Source of the DNA: a bacterium
GTDB lineage: Bacteria > Bacillota > Bacilli > Lactobacillales > Streptococcaceae
NCBI GenBank assembly: GCA_905221205.1
Contig: CAJNCG010000002.1
Span: 372,001 to 436,000, forward strand
Length of the DNA: 64,000 nucleotides
Reading direction: 5' to 3'
Shown: piece by piece, positions 39,426 through 47,438 of the stretch
How positions within the stretch are numbered: the first letter of the stretch is position 1
Layout of the letters: the number at the start of each line of letters is the position of its first letter
The notes under the pieces: generated by a model
Database searches by the model: none
What the model was told of the DNA's origin: nothing
The model's input: only the letters and a program-made list of their open reading frames with translations
Made by a program: the position numbers and the translations under genes

Positions 39426-40439
39426 ATGAACAAAAAGAAATTATTAGTATGTGCTGTGGCACTTTCAACAGTCGGAGTAGTATCAACAATCGACACAGCA
39501 GGGGTTCTACCTTTTTCAGCACAGACAGTGCATGCGGAAATTACTCGTACCGAGAATTATGAGGTGAAATCTAAGATTACACCAGGTTCTGGCAATGAAA
39601 GAATCTATATTGATATGACGGTTGAAAATGTACCTGTATATGATGTATATATATATGCAGATGTCGTAAATGCAAATACAGGTCAAATTACTAAAAAAGA
39701 TACTTTCAATGAAAGATTTGAGAAATCATTGGTTTCCATCACTCAGCAAAATGATACGAGTGTTTACTATGTTCCAGATGGTGAATATTACGTACAATTT
39801 CATGGAGAAAGAAGAGAAGGAGACACCTTGCATAAGTTTAGTGGTAAATCAGTAATATTTACCGTTAAAGATGGAAAATATGTCAATCCTCTAGACTCTT
39901 CAACTCCTAAAGAAACTGAAAAACCAAAAGCGACTGAAACTCCAAAACCAACTACTAGCTCTACCTCAGGTCAGACTGGCTGGTCAGGTTCTTCTTACTA
40001 CAAAGCTGGTGTGAAAGTAGTTAATCAATGGATTTTTGATGTTCAGTACAATTCATATTTCTACCTAAATGCTTCAGGTAACTTTGTTCAAAATGCCTGG
40101 TCAGGTAATTACTATCTCAAGTCAGGTGGTTACATGGCTAAAAGCGAGTGGATTTACGATAAAAACTATAGTTCATACTATTACCTAACATCAGAAGGAA
40201 GCTATGCTCGTAATACTTGGGTAGGTAGCTATTACCTCAAATCAAATGGTAAAATGGCTAAGAGCGAATGGGTCTATGATAGCAGCTATAGCTCTTACTA
40301 TTACCTAACATCAGAAGGAAGCTATGCTCGTAACAAATGGGTAGGCGATTACTATCTCAAGTCAAATGGTAAGATGGCAGTCAACGAACGTACACCAGAT
40401 GGCTACCAAGTAGATGGCTCAGGTAAGTGGGTGAAATAA
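39426..40439 (+). CDS. Secreted choline-binding protein, repeats at the C-terminus
   Basis: 337 residues from the ATG at 39426, which has AAGGAA at 39411-39416; earlier in-frame starts lack one. Signal peptide to about residue 37 (SAQTVHA-EI). A domain of about 105 residues (IYIDMTVENVPVYDVYIYAD to YYVPDGEYYVQFHGER) matches the C-terminal domain of the preceding protein in pattern. A Thr/Pro/Lys linker (about 160-180) and choline-binding repeats to the end follow; the closing NERTPDGYQVDGSGKW occurs in both proteins. It follows its neighbour by 55 bases with no terminator in between, so the two are probably co-transcribed. Confidence 0.92.
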   Translation: MNKKKLLVCAVALSTVGVVSTIDTAGVLPFSAQTVHAEITRTENYEVKSKITPGSGNERIYIDMTVENVPVYDVYIYADVVNANTGQITKKDTFNERFEKSLVSITQQNDTSVYYVPDGEYYVQFHGERREGDTLHKFSGKSVIFTVKDGKYVNPLDSSTPKETEKPKATETPKPTTSSTSGQTGWSGSSYYKAGVKVVNQWIFDVQYNSYFYLNASGNFVQNAWSGNYYLKSGGYMAKSEWIYDKNYSSYYYLTSEGSYARNTWVGSYYLKSNGKMAKSEWVYDSSYSSYYYLTSEGSYARNKWVGDYYLKSNGKMAVNERTPDGYQVDGSGKWVK

Positions 40440-40493
40440 AATTATAGATTTAGAACTCTAATCTACTAGAAACAAATTAAAACAGAAAATAAT

Positions 40494-40521
40494 TTGCGAA
40501 TAAGCAACATTTTGATAAAAT
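40494..40521 (+). promoter_or_regulatory. Promoter of the lipoprotein gene
   Basis: TTGCGA at 40494-40499, then TGATAAAAT with the -10 TAAAAT at 40516-40521 (16-base spacer, extended -10). Confidence 0.55.
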
Positions 40522-40530
40522 AAAAATAGC

Positions 40531-40560
40531 GAAAGGAATTAGCACAGGCTGGTTCCTTTC
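40531..40560 (+). other. Stem-loop at the predicted 5' end of the lipoprotein mRNA
   Basis: GAAAGGAAT pairs with GTTCCTTTC, and AGC with GCT inside, giving about 12 pairs around a four-base ACAG loop. No T run follows, so it is not a terminator. Starting roughly ten bases after the -10 box, it would sit at the very 5' end of the transcript and could protect it from decay or regulate translation. Confidence 0.6.
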
Positions 40561-40579
40561 TCTTAGATAAGGGAGTAAT

Positions 40580-42154
40580 ATGAAAAAGTTTTTAATAGCC
40601 ACAACGCTTTTATTGACACTGGTTCTAGGAGGCTGTCAGTATCTACCTTGGAATAAAAGCGCAGAAATACCATCTGATTCAACATCAGATACATCTGCGG
40701 CAAGTCCAGAGATAGATTACAGCCAATATAACAAGGTTCTAGATGACTATGAAAAAGTAGCTAAAGGTAGTTTGCCGACAGGTATGGATGTCAATGCTCT
40801 GGCTAGTCAGGTGAAGTCTTCTCAAGGTTTTTACACAGATGTAGTTTATCACAAGACAGATTTGAATAACGACGGAGTGGATGAACTCTTGGTTGCTCTT
40901 GAAATGAAGAGCGGCGAAAAGAGTTTACTTGATATCCGCACTTTGAAAGATGGAAAGGTAATTCGTCTGACCAATCAGGAAAATCGTTTAGACCAGATTG
41001 GTGAGAGAATGACGATCGGTATCTTGCCAGATAATTCTCTACTCTATCGTGGAGCTGGTACAGCAACGAGTCACATCTATGCCCACTATCAATTTAGTGA
41101 GGACGGTCAGTCCTTGGTGAAGGCCAAGGAAGCTCAAGAGTTAGCAGATCTTGGTGTCGGTTCGCCCATTTCTCTAGAAACCCTAAGTTGGAAGTCTGTT
41201 TCTGATAAACTTCCAGGAGGAGCAAGTGCAGATAAGGGTACGGCAGAAACTAAAACAACCGTTGATTATAGTCCTTATAATAGCATTTTGAAGGATTATG
41301 AATTTCTTCTAGATCATAAATCAGAGGTTAAGGAGAACATCAATCTTACTGCTAATATCTATGCAGGGATGGCAGAACGAAGTCAAGCCTTTACCTATGC
41401 AATGGTTGATATGGATAAAAATGGCATTGATGAAATGATTGTATCTTCGAAAAATGGTAGTGAGATTCTAGATATTTTCACACTCAAGGATCAGAAAGTC
41501 ATTCGACTCACCAATGCTGAAAATAAAATGCAGATGCTTGGAACTCGTTTCAAGGCCTATCTCCTAGAAGATGGCAAGCTTTATACCCAGTGGAATCCAT
41601 TCGCAGGAGATCCACAAACCATTCATACCATTTGGAAATTGAATAGTAATGGGGACAAACTAGAAAAGGTTAAAGAGGCCAAGACAGAGGATGAAGTTAG
41701 TCCTGGTACTCGAATGAATCTATCTAATCTTACTTGGAAATCTGTAACAGAAAAATTTGCTGGAACTGCATCTTCAACTAGCAAAACTGCTTCTGGGAAA
41801 ATGGATATTAATGCTATAAAAAATGGAGATTTTTCTAGCATTGAGGGAAGATGGAGTAGTGGTCACGGAGGAGAAGACTTAGTCTTTAGTAAAGATGGGC
41901 TGATAGAACCAGAGAAATTTAAAGTTGACCTTACAGAATCAGAATTTGTAAATGGTTTTTTACGAGCTCGTTATTCAGCACCAGACTTTGGAATCTTTAT
42001 TCAGTTCGTACCAGCAGGCGTTAGAATACCGGATGGGACATCTAGGGGTGAGTTGGTCACGGATGCTTCGGATATTAGTAAAGATAGAATCATCTTCCAT
42101 GCCGCATTTCCTCTACATGGTGATCCAAGGCAATTCTTATATCGTGTAGAATAA
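40580..42154 (+). CDS. Lipoprotein with two tandem repeats and a C-terminal DUF6287-like domain
   Basis: 524 residues. Lipoprotein signal with lipobox LGGC (C19). Two related units of about 155 residues follow: the first (about 45-205) has IDYSQYNKVLDDYEKVAKG and LNNDGVDELLVALE, the second (about 228-390) has VDYSPYNSILKDYEFLL and MDKNGIDEMIVSS; both contain LKDxKVIRLTNxEN. The D-x-N/D-x-G-x-D-E segments look like calcium- or carbohydrate-binding loops in secreted proteins, a guess only. The C-terminus (IKNGDFSSIEGRWSSG) resembles the DUF6287 region of streptococcal lipoproteins. Function unknown. It has its own promoter and closes the island. Confidence 0.88.
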   Translation: MKKFLIATTLLLTLVLGGCQYLPWNKSAEIPSDSTSDTSAASPEIDYSQYNKVLDDYEKVAKGSLPTGMDVNALASQVKSSQGFYTDVVYHKTDLNNDGVDELLVALEMKSGEKSLLDIRTLKDGKVIRLTNQENRLDQIGERMTIGILPDNSLLYRGAGTATSHIYAHYQFSEDGQSLVKAKEAQELADLGVGSPISLETLSWKSVSDKLPGGASADKGTAETKTTVDYSPYNSILKDYEFLLDHKSEVKENINLTANIYAGMAERSQAFTYAMVDMDKNGIDEMIVSSKNGSEILDIFTLKDQKVIRLTNAENKMQMLGTRFKAYLLEDGKLYTQWNPFAGDPQTIHTIWKLNSNGDKLEKVKEAKTEDEVSPGTRMNLSNLTWKSVTEKFAGTASSTSKTASGKMDINAIKNGDFSSIEGRWSSGHGGEDLVFSKDGLIEPEKFKVDLTESEFVNGFLRARYSAPDFGIFIQFVPAGVRIPDGTSRGELVTDASDISKDRIIFHAAFPLHGDPRQFLYRVE

Positions 42155-42252
42155 GAGTGAAACAGATTGATTTAATAACTAATAGCACCTCACGCACATG
42201 GAAATGCTCAATCTTTCTTCTACAGAGTCAAATAAGAATTTCCCAAAACACA

Positions 42253-42281
42253 TTGACAAAAGCCAACATTTTTTGTAAAAT
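42253..42281 (+). promoter_or_regulatory. Promoter of the riboswitch-symporter transcript
   Basis: TTGACA at 42253-42258 and TAAAAT at 42276-42281, 17-base spacer, about 75 bases before the riboswitch core. Confidence 0.8.
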
Positions 42282-42357
42282 AAGAATCAATTAAATACCA
42301 ACACCGAATGAAGTTTAATAGAAGTGGAGAATCGTTTGATTTTCCATGACTGTAAAT

Positions 42358-42512
42358 GGACGGAACTCTGGAGAGACCGTAAAGGCACCGAAGGGGCAAG
42401 GCAGGTAACTGCTCAAACTCTCAGGTAAAAGGACAGAGCTAGGATAGACCGCTTTTTAGCATTTATCTAAGCATTCCAGAGTACATGTATCTTGCATGTG
42501 CTCTTTCTTTTG
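42358..42512 (+). ncRNA. Glycine riboswitch with expression platform
   Basis: The core 42358-42439 has the conserved aptamer strings GGACGGAACTCTGGAGAGACC, CACCGAAGGGGCAAG and AACTCTCAGGTAAAAGGACAGA of the gcvT-type glycine aptamer. Only one full aptamer is visible; the sequence before it (GGAGAAT/ATTTTCC hairpin, from about 42326) may be a reduced partner. A ten-pair hairpin (42478-42504) with a T-rich tail to 42512 is the likely switchable terminator. It controls the symporter gene 25 bases later. The 382-base gap 42155-42536 is fully explained by this promoter and leader. Confidence 0.92.
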
Positions 42513-42536
42513 GGGTTGAAAAGATAGGAGAATAGA

Positions 42537-43859
42537 ATGTTAGAATTGCTTAAATCAATCGATGCTTTCGCTTGGGGTCCTCCCCTCTTGATTTTATTGG
42601 TCGGAACAGGGATTTACTTAACTGCTCGTCTAGGACTCTTGCAGGTTTTGCGTTTGCCTAAGGCCTTTCAACTTATTTTTACCAAGGATAAGGGGCATGG
42701 TGATGTATCTAGCTTTGCGGCCTTGTGTACAGCCCTCGCAGCGACAGTCGGAACGGGAAATATTATCGGGGTGGCGACGGCTATCAAGGTCGGTGGACCA
42801 GGAGCTCTCTTTTGGATGTGGATGGCTGCTTTCTTTGGAATGGCTACCAAGTATGCGGAAGGACTCTTGGCGATTAAATACCGCACCAAGGACGACAATG
42901 GTGCAGTAGCGGGAGGTCCAATGCACTATATCCTTCTAGGGATGGGAGAAAAGTGGCGACCACTTGCTATATTCTTTGCCCTGGCGGGTGTCTTGGTGGC
43001 TTTGCTGGGAATCGGGACCTTCACCCAGGTCAACTCGATTACAGAATCTATCCAAAATACGACGACTATTTCACCAGCCATCACAGCTCTTGTCTTGTCT
43101 GTATTTGTAGCGATTGCAGTCTTTGGCGGACTTAAGTCCATTTCAAAGGTTTCAACTACTGTTGTTCCTTTTATGGCCATCATCTATATTTTGGGAACTC
43201 TTACAGTTATTTTCTTTAATATCGGGAAACTCCCTGCTACAATCGCTTTAATCTTGACATCAGCTTTTAATCCTGTTGCTGCGGTAGGTGGATTTGCTGG
43301 TGCTAGCATTCGGATGGCTATTCAAAATGGTGTGGCGCGTGGTGTGTTTTCAAATGAGTCTGGTCTAGGTTCAGCTCCCATTGCAGCTGCGGCTGCTAAG
43401 ACAAATGAACCGGTAGAGCAAGGTTTGATTTCCATGACAGGAACCTTTATTGACACCCTCATTATCTGTACCTTGACTGGTTTAACCATCTTGGTAACTG
43501 GTGTTTGGAGTGGTGATTTGAATGGAGTTGCCTTGACTCAGTCAGCCTTCTCAACAGTCTTTTCACACTTTGGGCCTGCCCTCTTGACCATCTTCCTTGT
43601 ACTCTTTGCCTTTACGACGATTCTAGGTTGGAACTATTATGGAGAACGCTGTTTCGAGTTCCTCTTTGGGGTTCGCTTTATCTGGCTCTACCGTGTGGTC
43701 TTTGTGCTCATGGTCTTGTTGGGAGGATTTATCGAGTTGGATATGGTTTGGATTATCGCAGATATTGTCAATGCCTTGATGGCTCTGCCAAACTTGATTG
43801 CCCTCTTAGTTTTATCACCAGTCGTCATTGCTGAGACTAAAAAGTATTTTGATAAATAA
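42537..43859 (+). CDS. Sodium:alanine/glycine symporter (AGCS family)
   Basis: 440 residues with about ten membrane spans. The family signature is clear: DVSSFAALCTALAATVGTGN near residue 56, then AGGPMHYILLG and the FSNESGLGSAPIAAAAAKT motif near 275. It imports small neutral amino acids with sodium or protons. The glycine riboswitch in its leader makes glycine a likely substrate, and because such single-gene transporter switches are often off-switches, uptake is probably reduced when glycine is plentiful (inferred). Followed by a terminator. Confidence 0.94.
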   Translation: MLELLKSIDAFAWGPPLLILLVGTGIYLTARLGLLQVLRLPKAFQLIFTKDKGHGDVSSFAALCTALAATVGTGNIIGVATAIKVGGPGALFWMWMAAFFGMATKYAEGLLAIKYRTKDDNGAVAGGPMHYILLGMGEKWRPLAIFFALAGVLVALLGIGTFTQVNSITESIQNTTTISPAITALVLSVFVAIAVFGGLKSISKVSTTVVPFMAIIYILGTLTVIFFNIGKLPATIALILTSAFNPVAAVGGFAGASIRMAIQNGVARGVFSNESGLGSAPIAAAAAKTNEPVEQGLISMTGTFIDTLIICTLTGLTILVTGVWSGDLNGVALTQSAFSTVFSHFGPALLTIFLVLFAFTTILGWNYYGERCFEFLFGVRFIWLYRVVFVLMVLLGGFIELDMVWIIADIVNALMALPNLIALLVLSPVVIAETKKYFDK

Positions 43860-43862
43860 TGA

Positions 43863-43888
43863 AATCACACAGATTGTGTGGTTTTTTT
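43863..43888 (+). terminator. Symporter terminator
   Basis: AATCACAC/GTGTGGTT stem with a five-base loop and a run of seven T, just after the stop. Confidence 0.8.
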
Positions 43889-43991
43889 ACTTTCATAAAG
43901 AATTTTTATCAGTGCAATTTAAAATATATATTATGCAAGGTATAGAATCTGTGATAGACTAGGTTTCAACAAAATGAAAAGAGGTTTTATG

Positions 43992-44540
43992 ATGACAACA
44001 TTTACAATCCATACAGTAGAATCAGCACCAGCAGAAGTGAAAGAAGTTCTGGAAACAGTACAAAAAGACAATAATGGCTATATTCCTAACCTAATCGGTC
44101 TTTTGGCTAATGCACCTACTGCCTTAGAAGCCTACAGAACTGTCGGAGCTATCAACCGCCGTAATAGTCTGACACCTGTTGAACGTGAAGTAGTACAAAT
44201 CACGGCAGCCGTAACTAATGGCTGTGCTTTCTGCGTAGCAGGTCACACAGCCTTTTCAATCAAACAAATTCAGATGAATGATGACCTTCTCCAAGCCCTC
44301 CGCAATCGCACTCCGATTGAAACAGATCCAAAATTAGATACCCTAGCTAAGTTTACCTTGGCGGTTATCAACACTAAAGGACGTGTAGGAGATGAAGCTT
44401 TGTCTGAGTTTTTAGAAGCTGGCTACACGCAACAAAATGCCTTGGATGTGGTTCTTGGTGTTAGCTTAGCAAGTCTTTGTAACTATGCCAATAACCTAGC
44501 CAATACACCAATTAATCCAGAATTGCAACCGTATGCTTAA
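43992..44540 (+). CDS. AhpD-like carboxymuconolactone decarboxylase family protein
   Basis: 182 residues from the second of two adjacent ATG codons (43992), with AAAAGAGG seven bases upstream; the ATG at 43974 precedes that site. The AhpD-type motif is EREVVQITAAVTNGCAFCVAGH, with a C-x-x-C pair and the conserved histidine, as in alkylhydroperoxidase-like proteins that reduce peroxides or their partners. The all-helical LAKFTLAVINTKGRVGDEAL segment also fits. No AhpC gene is adjacent, so the partner is unknown. Confidence 0.88.
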   Translation: MTTFTIHTVESAPAEVKEVLETVQKDNNGYIPNLIGLLANAPTALEAYRTVGAINRRNSLTPVEREVVQITAAVTNGCAFCVAGHTAFSIKQIQMNDDLLQALRNRTPIETDPKLDTLAKFTLAVINTKGRVGDEALSEFLEAGYTQQNALDVVLGVSLASLCNYANNLANTPINPELQPYA

Positions 44541-44560
44541 TTCATATTTGAACAAAAAAT

Positions 44561-44592
44561 GAAGTCTGAAATCAACGGACTTCGTTTTTTTA
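44561..44592 (+). terminator. Terminator after the AhpD-like gene
   Basis: GAAGTC/GACTTC stem with an inner T-G/C-G extension and a T-run tail. Confidence 0.8.
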
Positions 44593-44651
44593 AGTCCTCA
44601 TTTAAGCGCTTTTATGCTATACTGAAATTAACATGATTATTGGAGGTTAGT

Positions 44652-45551
44652 ATGAAAAAACTCCCCTTAGTATTTTCAGGTTGTTTGCTAGGTTTGGCAG
44701 GAGCTGGGAATCTCGTTTTAGATATGTTGCCGATTCTGTCCTATATATTGAGTCTGACAGGTTTGATTTTGTGGGTTTACTTTTTAATTTTGCATCTGTT
44801 TAATTGGAAAGAAACCAAACAAGAATTGACCAAGCCCCCTCTTTTGTCAGGAATGGCAACCTTTCCCATGGCTGGGATGATTTTATCGACCTATGTCTTT
44901 CGTGTGTTCCCTCATCTTCCTATAGTAGCGCAAGGGCTCTGGTGGTTTTCATTTCTCTTGGATTTGGCCCTGATTGCTGGATTCACCATCAAATTTGCCT
45001 GTCCTGGTCGGAGGGTTCATTCCACTCCTAGCTGGACGGTTCTCTATGTGGGAATAGCGGTGGCTGCCTTGACCTATCCTCTTGTAGGCATTATCGAGAT
45101 TGCCTATGCGACATTGAGTTTTGGTTTTCTCTTGACCTTCTATCTCTATCCCCTTATTTATAGCGATTTAAAGAAACATCCACTCCCTGTAGCCATGCTT
45201 GGACAGGAAGGAATCTACTGTGCTCCTTTCTCTCTGCTCTTGGCTTCTCTAGTTCGAGTTGGAGGAGCCAGCCTACCGACTTGGCTCCTGATTGCCATGA
45301 TTTTGGCGTCTCAATCCTTCTTTTTCTTTGTTTTAACTCGTCTGCCCAATATTTTAAAACAAGGCTTTCAACCAGCTTTTTCAGCCCTCACCTTCCCAAC
45401 CATTATCACGGCTACCTCGCTCAAGATGGCACAGGGAATCTTGAAACTTCCATTTCTGGATTATCTGGTAATGGCTGAAACCGTTATTTGCCTCACTATT
45501 TTATTCTTTGTATTGGGCGCTTATCTGATTTGGTTACGAAAAAAGGTCTAG
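44652..45551 (+). CDS. TDT/TehA-SLAC1 family transporter
   Basis: 299 residues from the ATG at 44652, with TGGAGG eleven bases upstream. Ten hydrophobic spans; the pattern matches the tellurite-resistance/dicarboxylate transporter (TDT) family (PLLSGMATFPMAGMILSTYV, and SLGLTGLILWVYFLILH-type segments). Often annotated as an exfoliative-toxin-like protein in older pneumococcal records, a label with no functional support. The substrate is probably an anion but cannot be deduced. Convergent with serS, with a shared terminator; an extended -10 TGCTATACT lies at 44615-44623. Confidence 0.85.
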   Translation: MKKLPLVFSGCLLGLAGAGNLVLDMLPILSYILSLTGLILWVYFLILHLFNWKETKQELTKPPLLSGMATFPMAGMILSTYVFRVFPHLPIVAQGLWWFSFLLDLALIAGFTIKFACPGRRVHSTPSWTVLYVGIAVAALTYPLVGIIEIAYATLSFGFLLTFYLYPLIYSDLKKHPLPVAMLGQEGIYCAPFSLLLASLVRVGGASLPTWLLIAMILASQSFFFFVLTRLPNILKQGFQPAFSALTFPTIITATSLKMAQGILKLPFLDYLVMAETVICLTILFFVLGAYLIWLRKKV

Positions 45552-45578
45552 CTAGAAATAGCTAAACCTTATTTTTTT
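45543..45578. terminator. Bidirectional terminator between the TDT gene and serS
   Basis: AAGGTCTAGCTA/TAGCTAAACCTT stem with a GAAA loop and a T run; it contains the end of both convergent genes. Confidence 0.75.
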
Positions 45579-46851
45579 ATGGTTTGATAACTTCAGCGCC
45601 ACCCATATATGGACGAAGAGCTTCTGGAATGGTTACAGAGCCATCTTCATTTTGGTAGTTTTCAAGAATAGCAGCCACTGTACGTCCAACTGCAAGTCCA
45701 GAACCGTTCAAGGTGTGAAGGAGTTTCACCTTGCCATCTGCTTCATCACGGTAACGGATTTGAGCACGACGGGCTTGGAAATCTTCTGTGTTTGAACAGC
45801 TTGAGATTTCACGATAAGTATTTTGCGCTGGAATCCAAACTTCCAAGTCGTAAGTCTTCGCAGCTGAGAAGCCCATATCTCCAGTAGAGAGAGCAACGAC
45901 ACGGTATGGAAGGTTGAGCTTTTGAAGGATATTTTCAGCGTTGGCTGTCATTTTTTCCAATTCTTCGTAAGATTCCTCTGGTTTGGCAAATTTGACCATT
46001 TCAACCTTGTGGAATTGGTGCAAACGAATCAAGCCACGAGTATCACGACCAGCAGAGCCAGCCTCAGAACGGAATGAAGGACTCATAGCAGTGAAGTAGA
46101 TTGGTAGGTCTTTACCGTCAAGGATTTCATCACGGTAGTAGTTTGTTAGAGGAACTTCAGCTGTAGGGATAAGGACATAATTGCTGTCGCTGAGTTCAAA
46201 AGTATCTTCCTTGAATTTTGGATATTGACCAGTACCAAACATAGAATCGTGGTTAACCATGTAAGGTGTGATGACTTCAGTATAGCCTTCTTTTCCATGC
46301 TCATCCAACATAAAGTTGTAGATAGCACGTTCCAAACGAGCACCGAGACCTTTATAGAAAAGGAAGCGAGCGCCGGTTACTTTACCCCCGCGTTCCCAGT
46401 CAAGGATACCCAAGTCTTCACCAAGATCCCAGTGAGCTTTTGGCTCGAAGTCAAACTCGCGTGGAGTACCCCAACGGCGAACTTCCACATTGTCATCCTC
46501 ATCAGCTCCAACAGGAACACTGTCAGCTGGGATATTTGGAAGAGTCGTTGTAAATTCTGTCAATTTAGCATCGATTTCTGCCAATTCGGCATCCAAGGCT
46601 TTGACCTCGGCAGATAGGGTTTGCATGGCAGCAATCTTGTCATCTGCATTTTCCTTGTTGCGTTTAGCTTGAGCAATCTCAGCAGAAACTGTGTTACGTT
46701 CTGCTTTGAGAGTTTCAACCTTGACCAAGATGTCACGACGTTTAGCATCGATTTCTTTCATCTCATTCAAGACAGCAGCATCTACACCACGTGTAGCCAA
46801 TTTTTCTGCGACAGCATCAAAGTCTGTACGAATACGTTTGATATCTAACAT
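45577..46851 (-). CDS. serS: Seryl-tRNA synthetase
   Basis: 424 residues from the ATG at 46851 (TAAAGGAGTT just upstream); a longer open frame to 46935 runs through the T-box leader and is not translated. The N-terminal long coiled-coil arm (about 27-105, rich in A, E and K) grips tRNA-Ser. Class II motifs follow: motif 2 [20 protein letters not shown] near residue 258 and motif 3 [16 protein letters not shown] near 385. It charges tRNA-Ser. Expression is controlled by the T-box element in its leader. Confidence 0.97.
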   Translation of the reverse strand: MLDIKRIRTDFDAVAEKLATRGVDAAVLNEMKEIDAKRRDILVKVETLKAERNTVSAEIAQAKRNKENADDKIAAMQTLSAEVKALDAELAEIDAKLTEFTTTLPNIPADSVPVGADEDDNVEVRRWGTPREFDFEPKAHWDLGEDLGILDWERGGKVTGARFLFYKGLGARLERAIYNFMLDEHGKEGYTEVITPYMVNHDSMFGTGQYPKFKEDTFELSDSNYVLIPTAEVPLTNYYRDEILDGKDLPIYFTAMSPSFRSEAGSAGRDTRGLIRLHQFHKVEMVKFAKPEESYEELEKMTANAENILQKLNLPYRVVALSTGDMGFSAAKTYDLEVWIPAQNTYREISSCSNTEDFQARRAQIRYRDEADGKVKLLHTLNGSGLAVGRTVAAILENYQNEDGSVTIPEALRPYMGGAEVIKP

Positions 46852-47045
46852 AAGAACTCCTTTATGAAAAAAGCACACCTGACAAAGCGTTGGAGTAGCA
46901 GGGCCACGGTTCCATCCAACTTCACAGGTGTGCACTTGATTGTGTATGCAATTGTTACTAACGGTAGAATTTCACCTATCCCTCCTATCTGCTCGCAGCA
47001 CCCGCAGACTTTCTGAAAGAAGAAGATAACCTACTTATCCGTTGC
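46852..47045 (-). promoter_or_regulatory. T-box riboswitch of serS
   Basis: The minus-strand leader has the T-box sequence GTTGGATGGAACCGTGGC (46904-46921) and a strong terminator, CACACCTG/CAGGTGTG plus T run (about 46866-46938). The antiterminator would form with uncharged tRNA-Ser. A candidate specifier is UCU (serine) at 46966-46968 in AAATTCTACC; I could not check the stem I fold. It is the only gene-free stretch between serS and the DUF956 gene. Confidence 0.9.
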
Positions 47046-47049
47046 TATG

Positions 47050-47078
47050 ATTATACTAAAGTTTCTACTTTTTTGCAA
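47050..47078 (-). promoter_or_regulatory. serS promoter
   Basis: On the minus strand TTGCAA (47078-47073) and TATAAT (47055-47050) with a 17-base spacer. The -35 lies inside the 3' end of the neighbouring DUF956 gene. Confidence 0.8.
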
Positions 47079-47436
47079 ATAGATTTTTAAATTTTTGACC
47101 AATGGTTTGAATCAGGGTCGGAAGTTTGACGACCTTGTCATTGCCCAGTTTTTCGCGAGCAATTTTAAGAATGGCACCTGAGTCTTTTGAAGCAAAGAGG
47201 AATTTTCCTCTGTCTGTAAAGACTTCGAAGTGGCGACTGATTTTTCGCCCAGTGACATTTGCCCCAATCTGGTTGATATGGCTCCAAGGAATCTGGATAA
47301 ATTGTTCAACATTGACATCGGGGTAAAATTCCAGAGCCTGATCCCCGACCAGGAATTTTCCCACTTTCCCAGCTATAGAGAGGTAGGAGGTGCCTGTTGT
47401 ATTGAGGAGCACTGTTTTGTTAAGTGATTGAGCCAT
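47065..47436 (-). CDS. DUF956 family protein (ManO-like)
   Basis: 123 residues, soluble, with a PH-like core (LSIAGKVGKFLVGDQALEFY, then NVTGRKISRHFEVFTDRGKF). Members of this family are often found with mannose-type PTS operons (ManO), but no PTS genes are present here; as in pneumococcus it stands between aspartokinase and serS. It starts three bases after the aspartokinase stop, so both are on one transcript. Biochemical role unknown. Confidence 0.82.
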   Translation of the reverse strand: MAQSLNKTVLLNTTGTSYLSIAGKVGKFLVGDQALEFYPDVNVEQFIQIPWSHINQIGANVTGRKISRHFEVFTDRGKFLFASKDSGAILKIAREKLGNDKVVKLPTLIQTIGQKFKNLFAKK

Positions 47437-47438
47437 GC

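Noticed and set aside
46852..46935. Longer N-terminus for seryl-tRNA synthetase
   Set aside because: The extra codons come from the T-box and terminator; the family start and the ribosome-binding site are at 46851.
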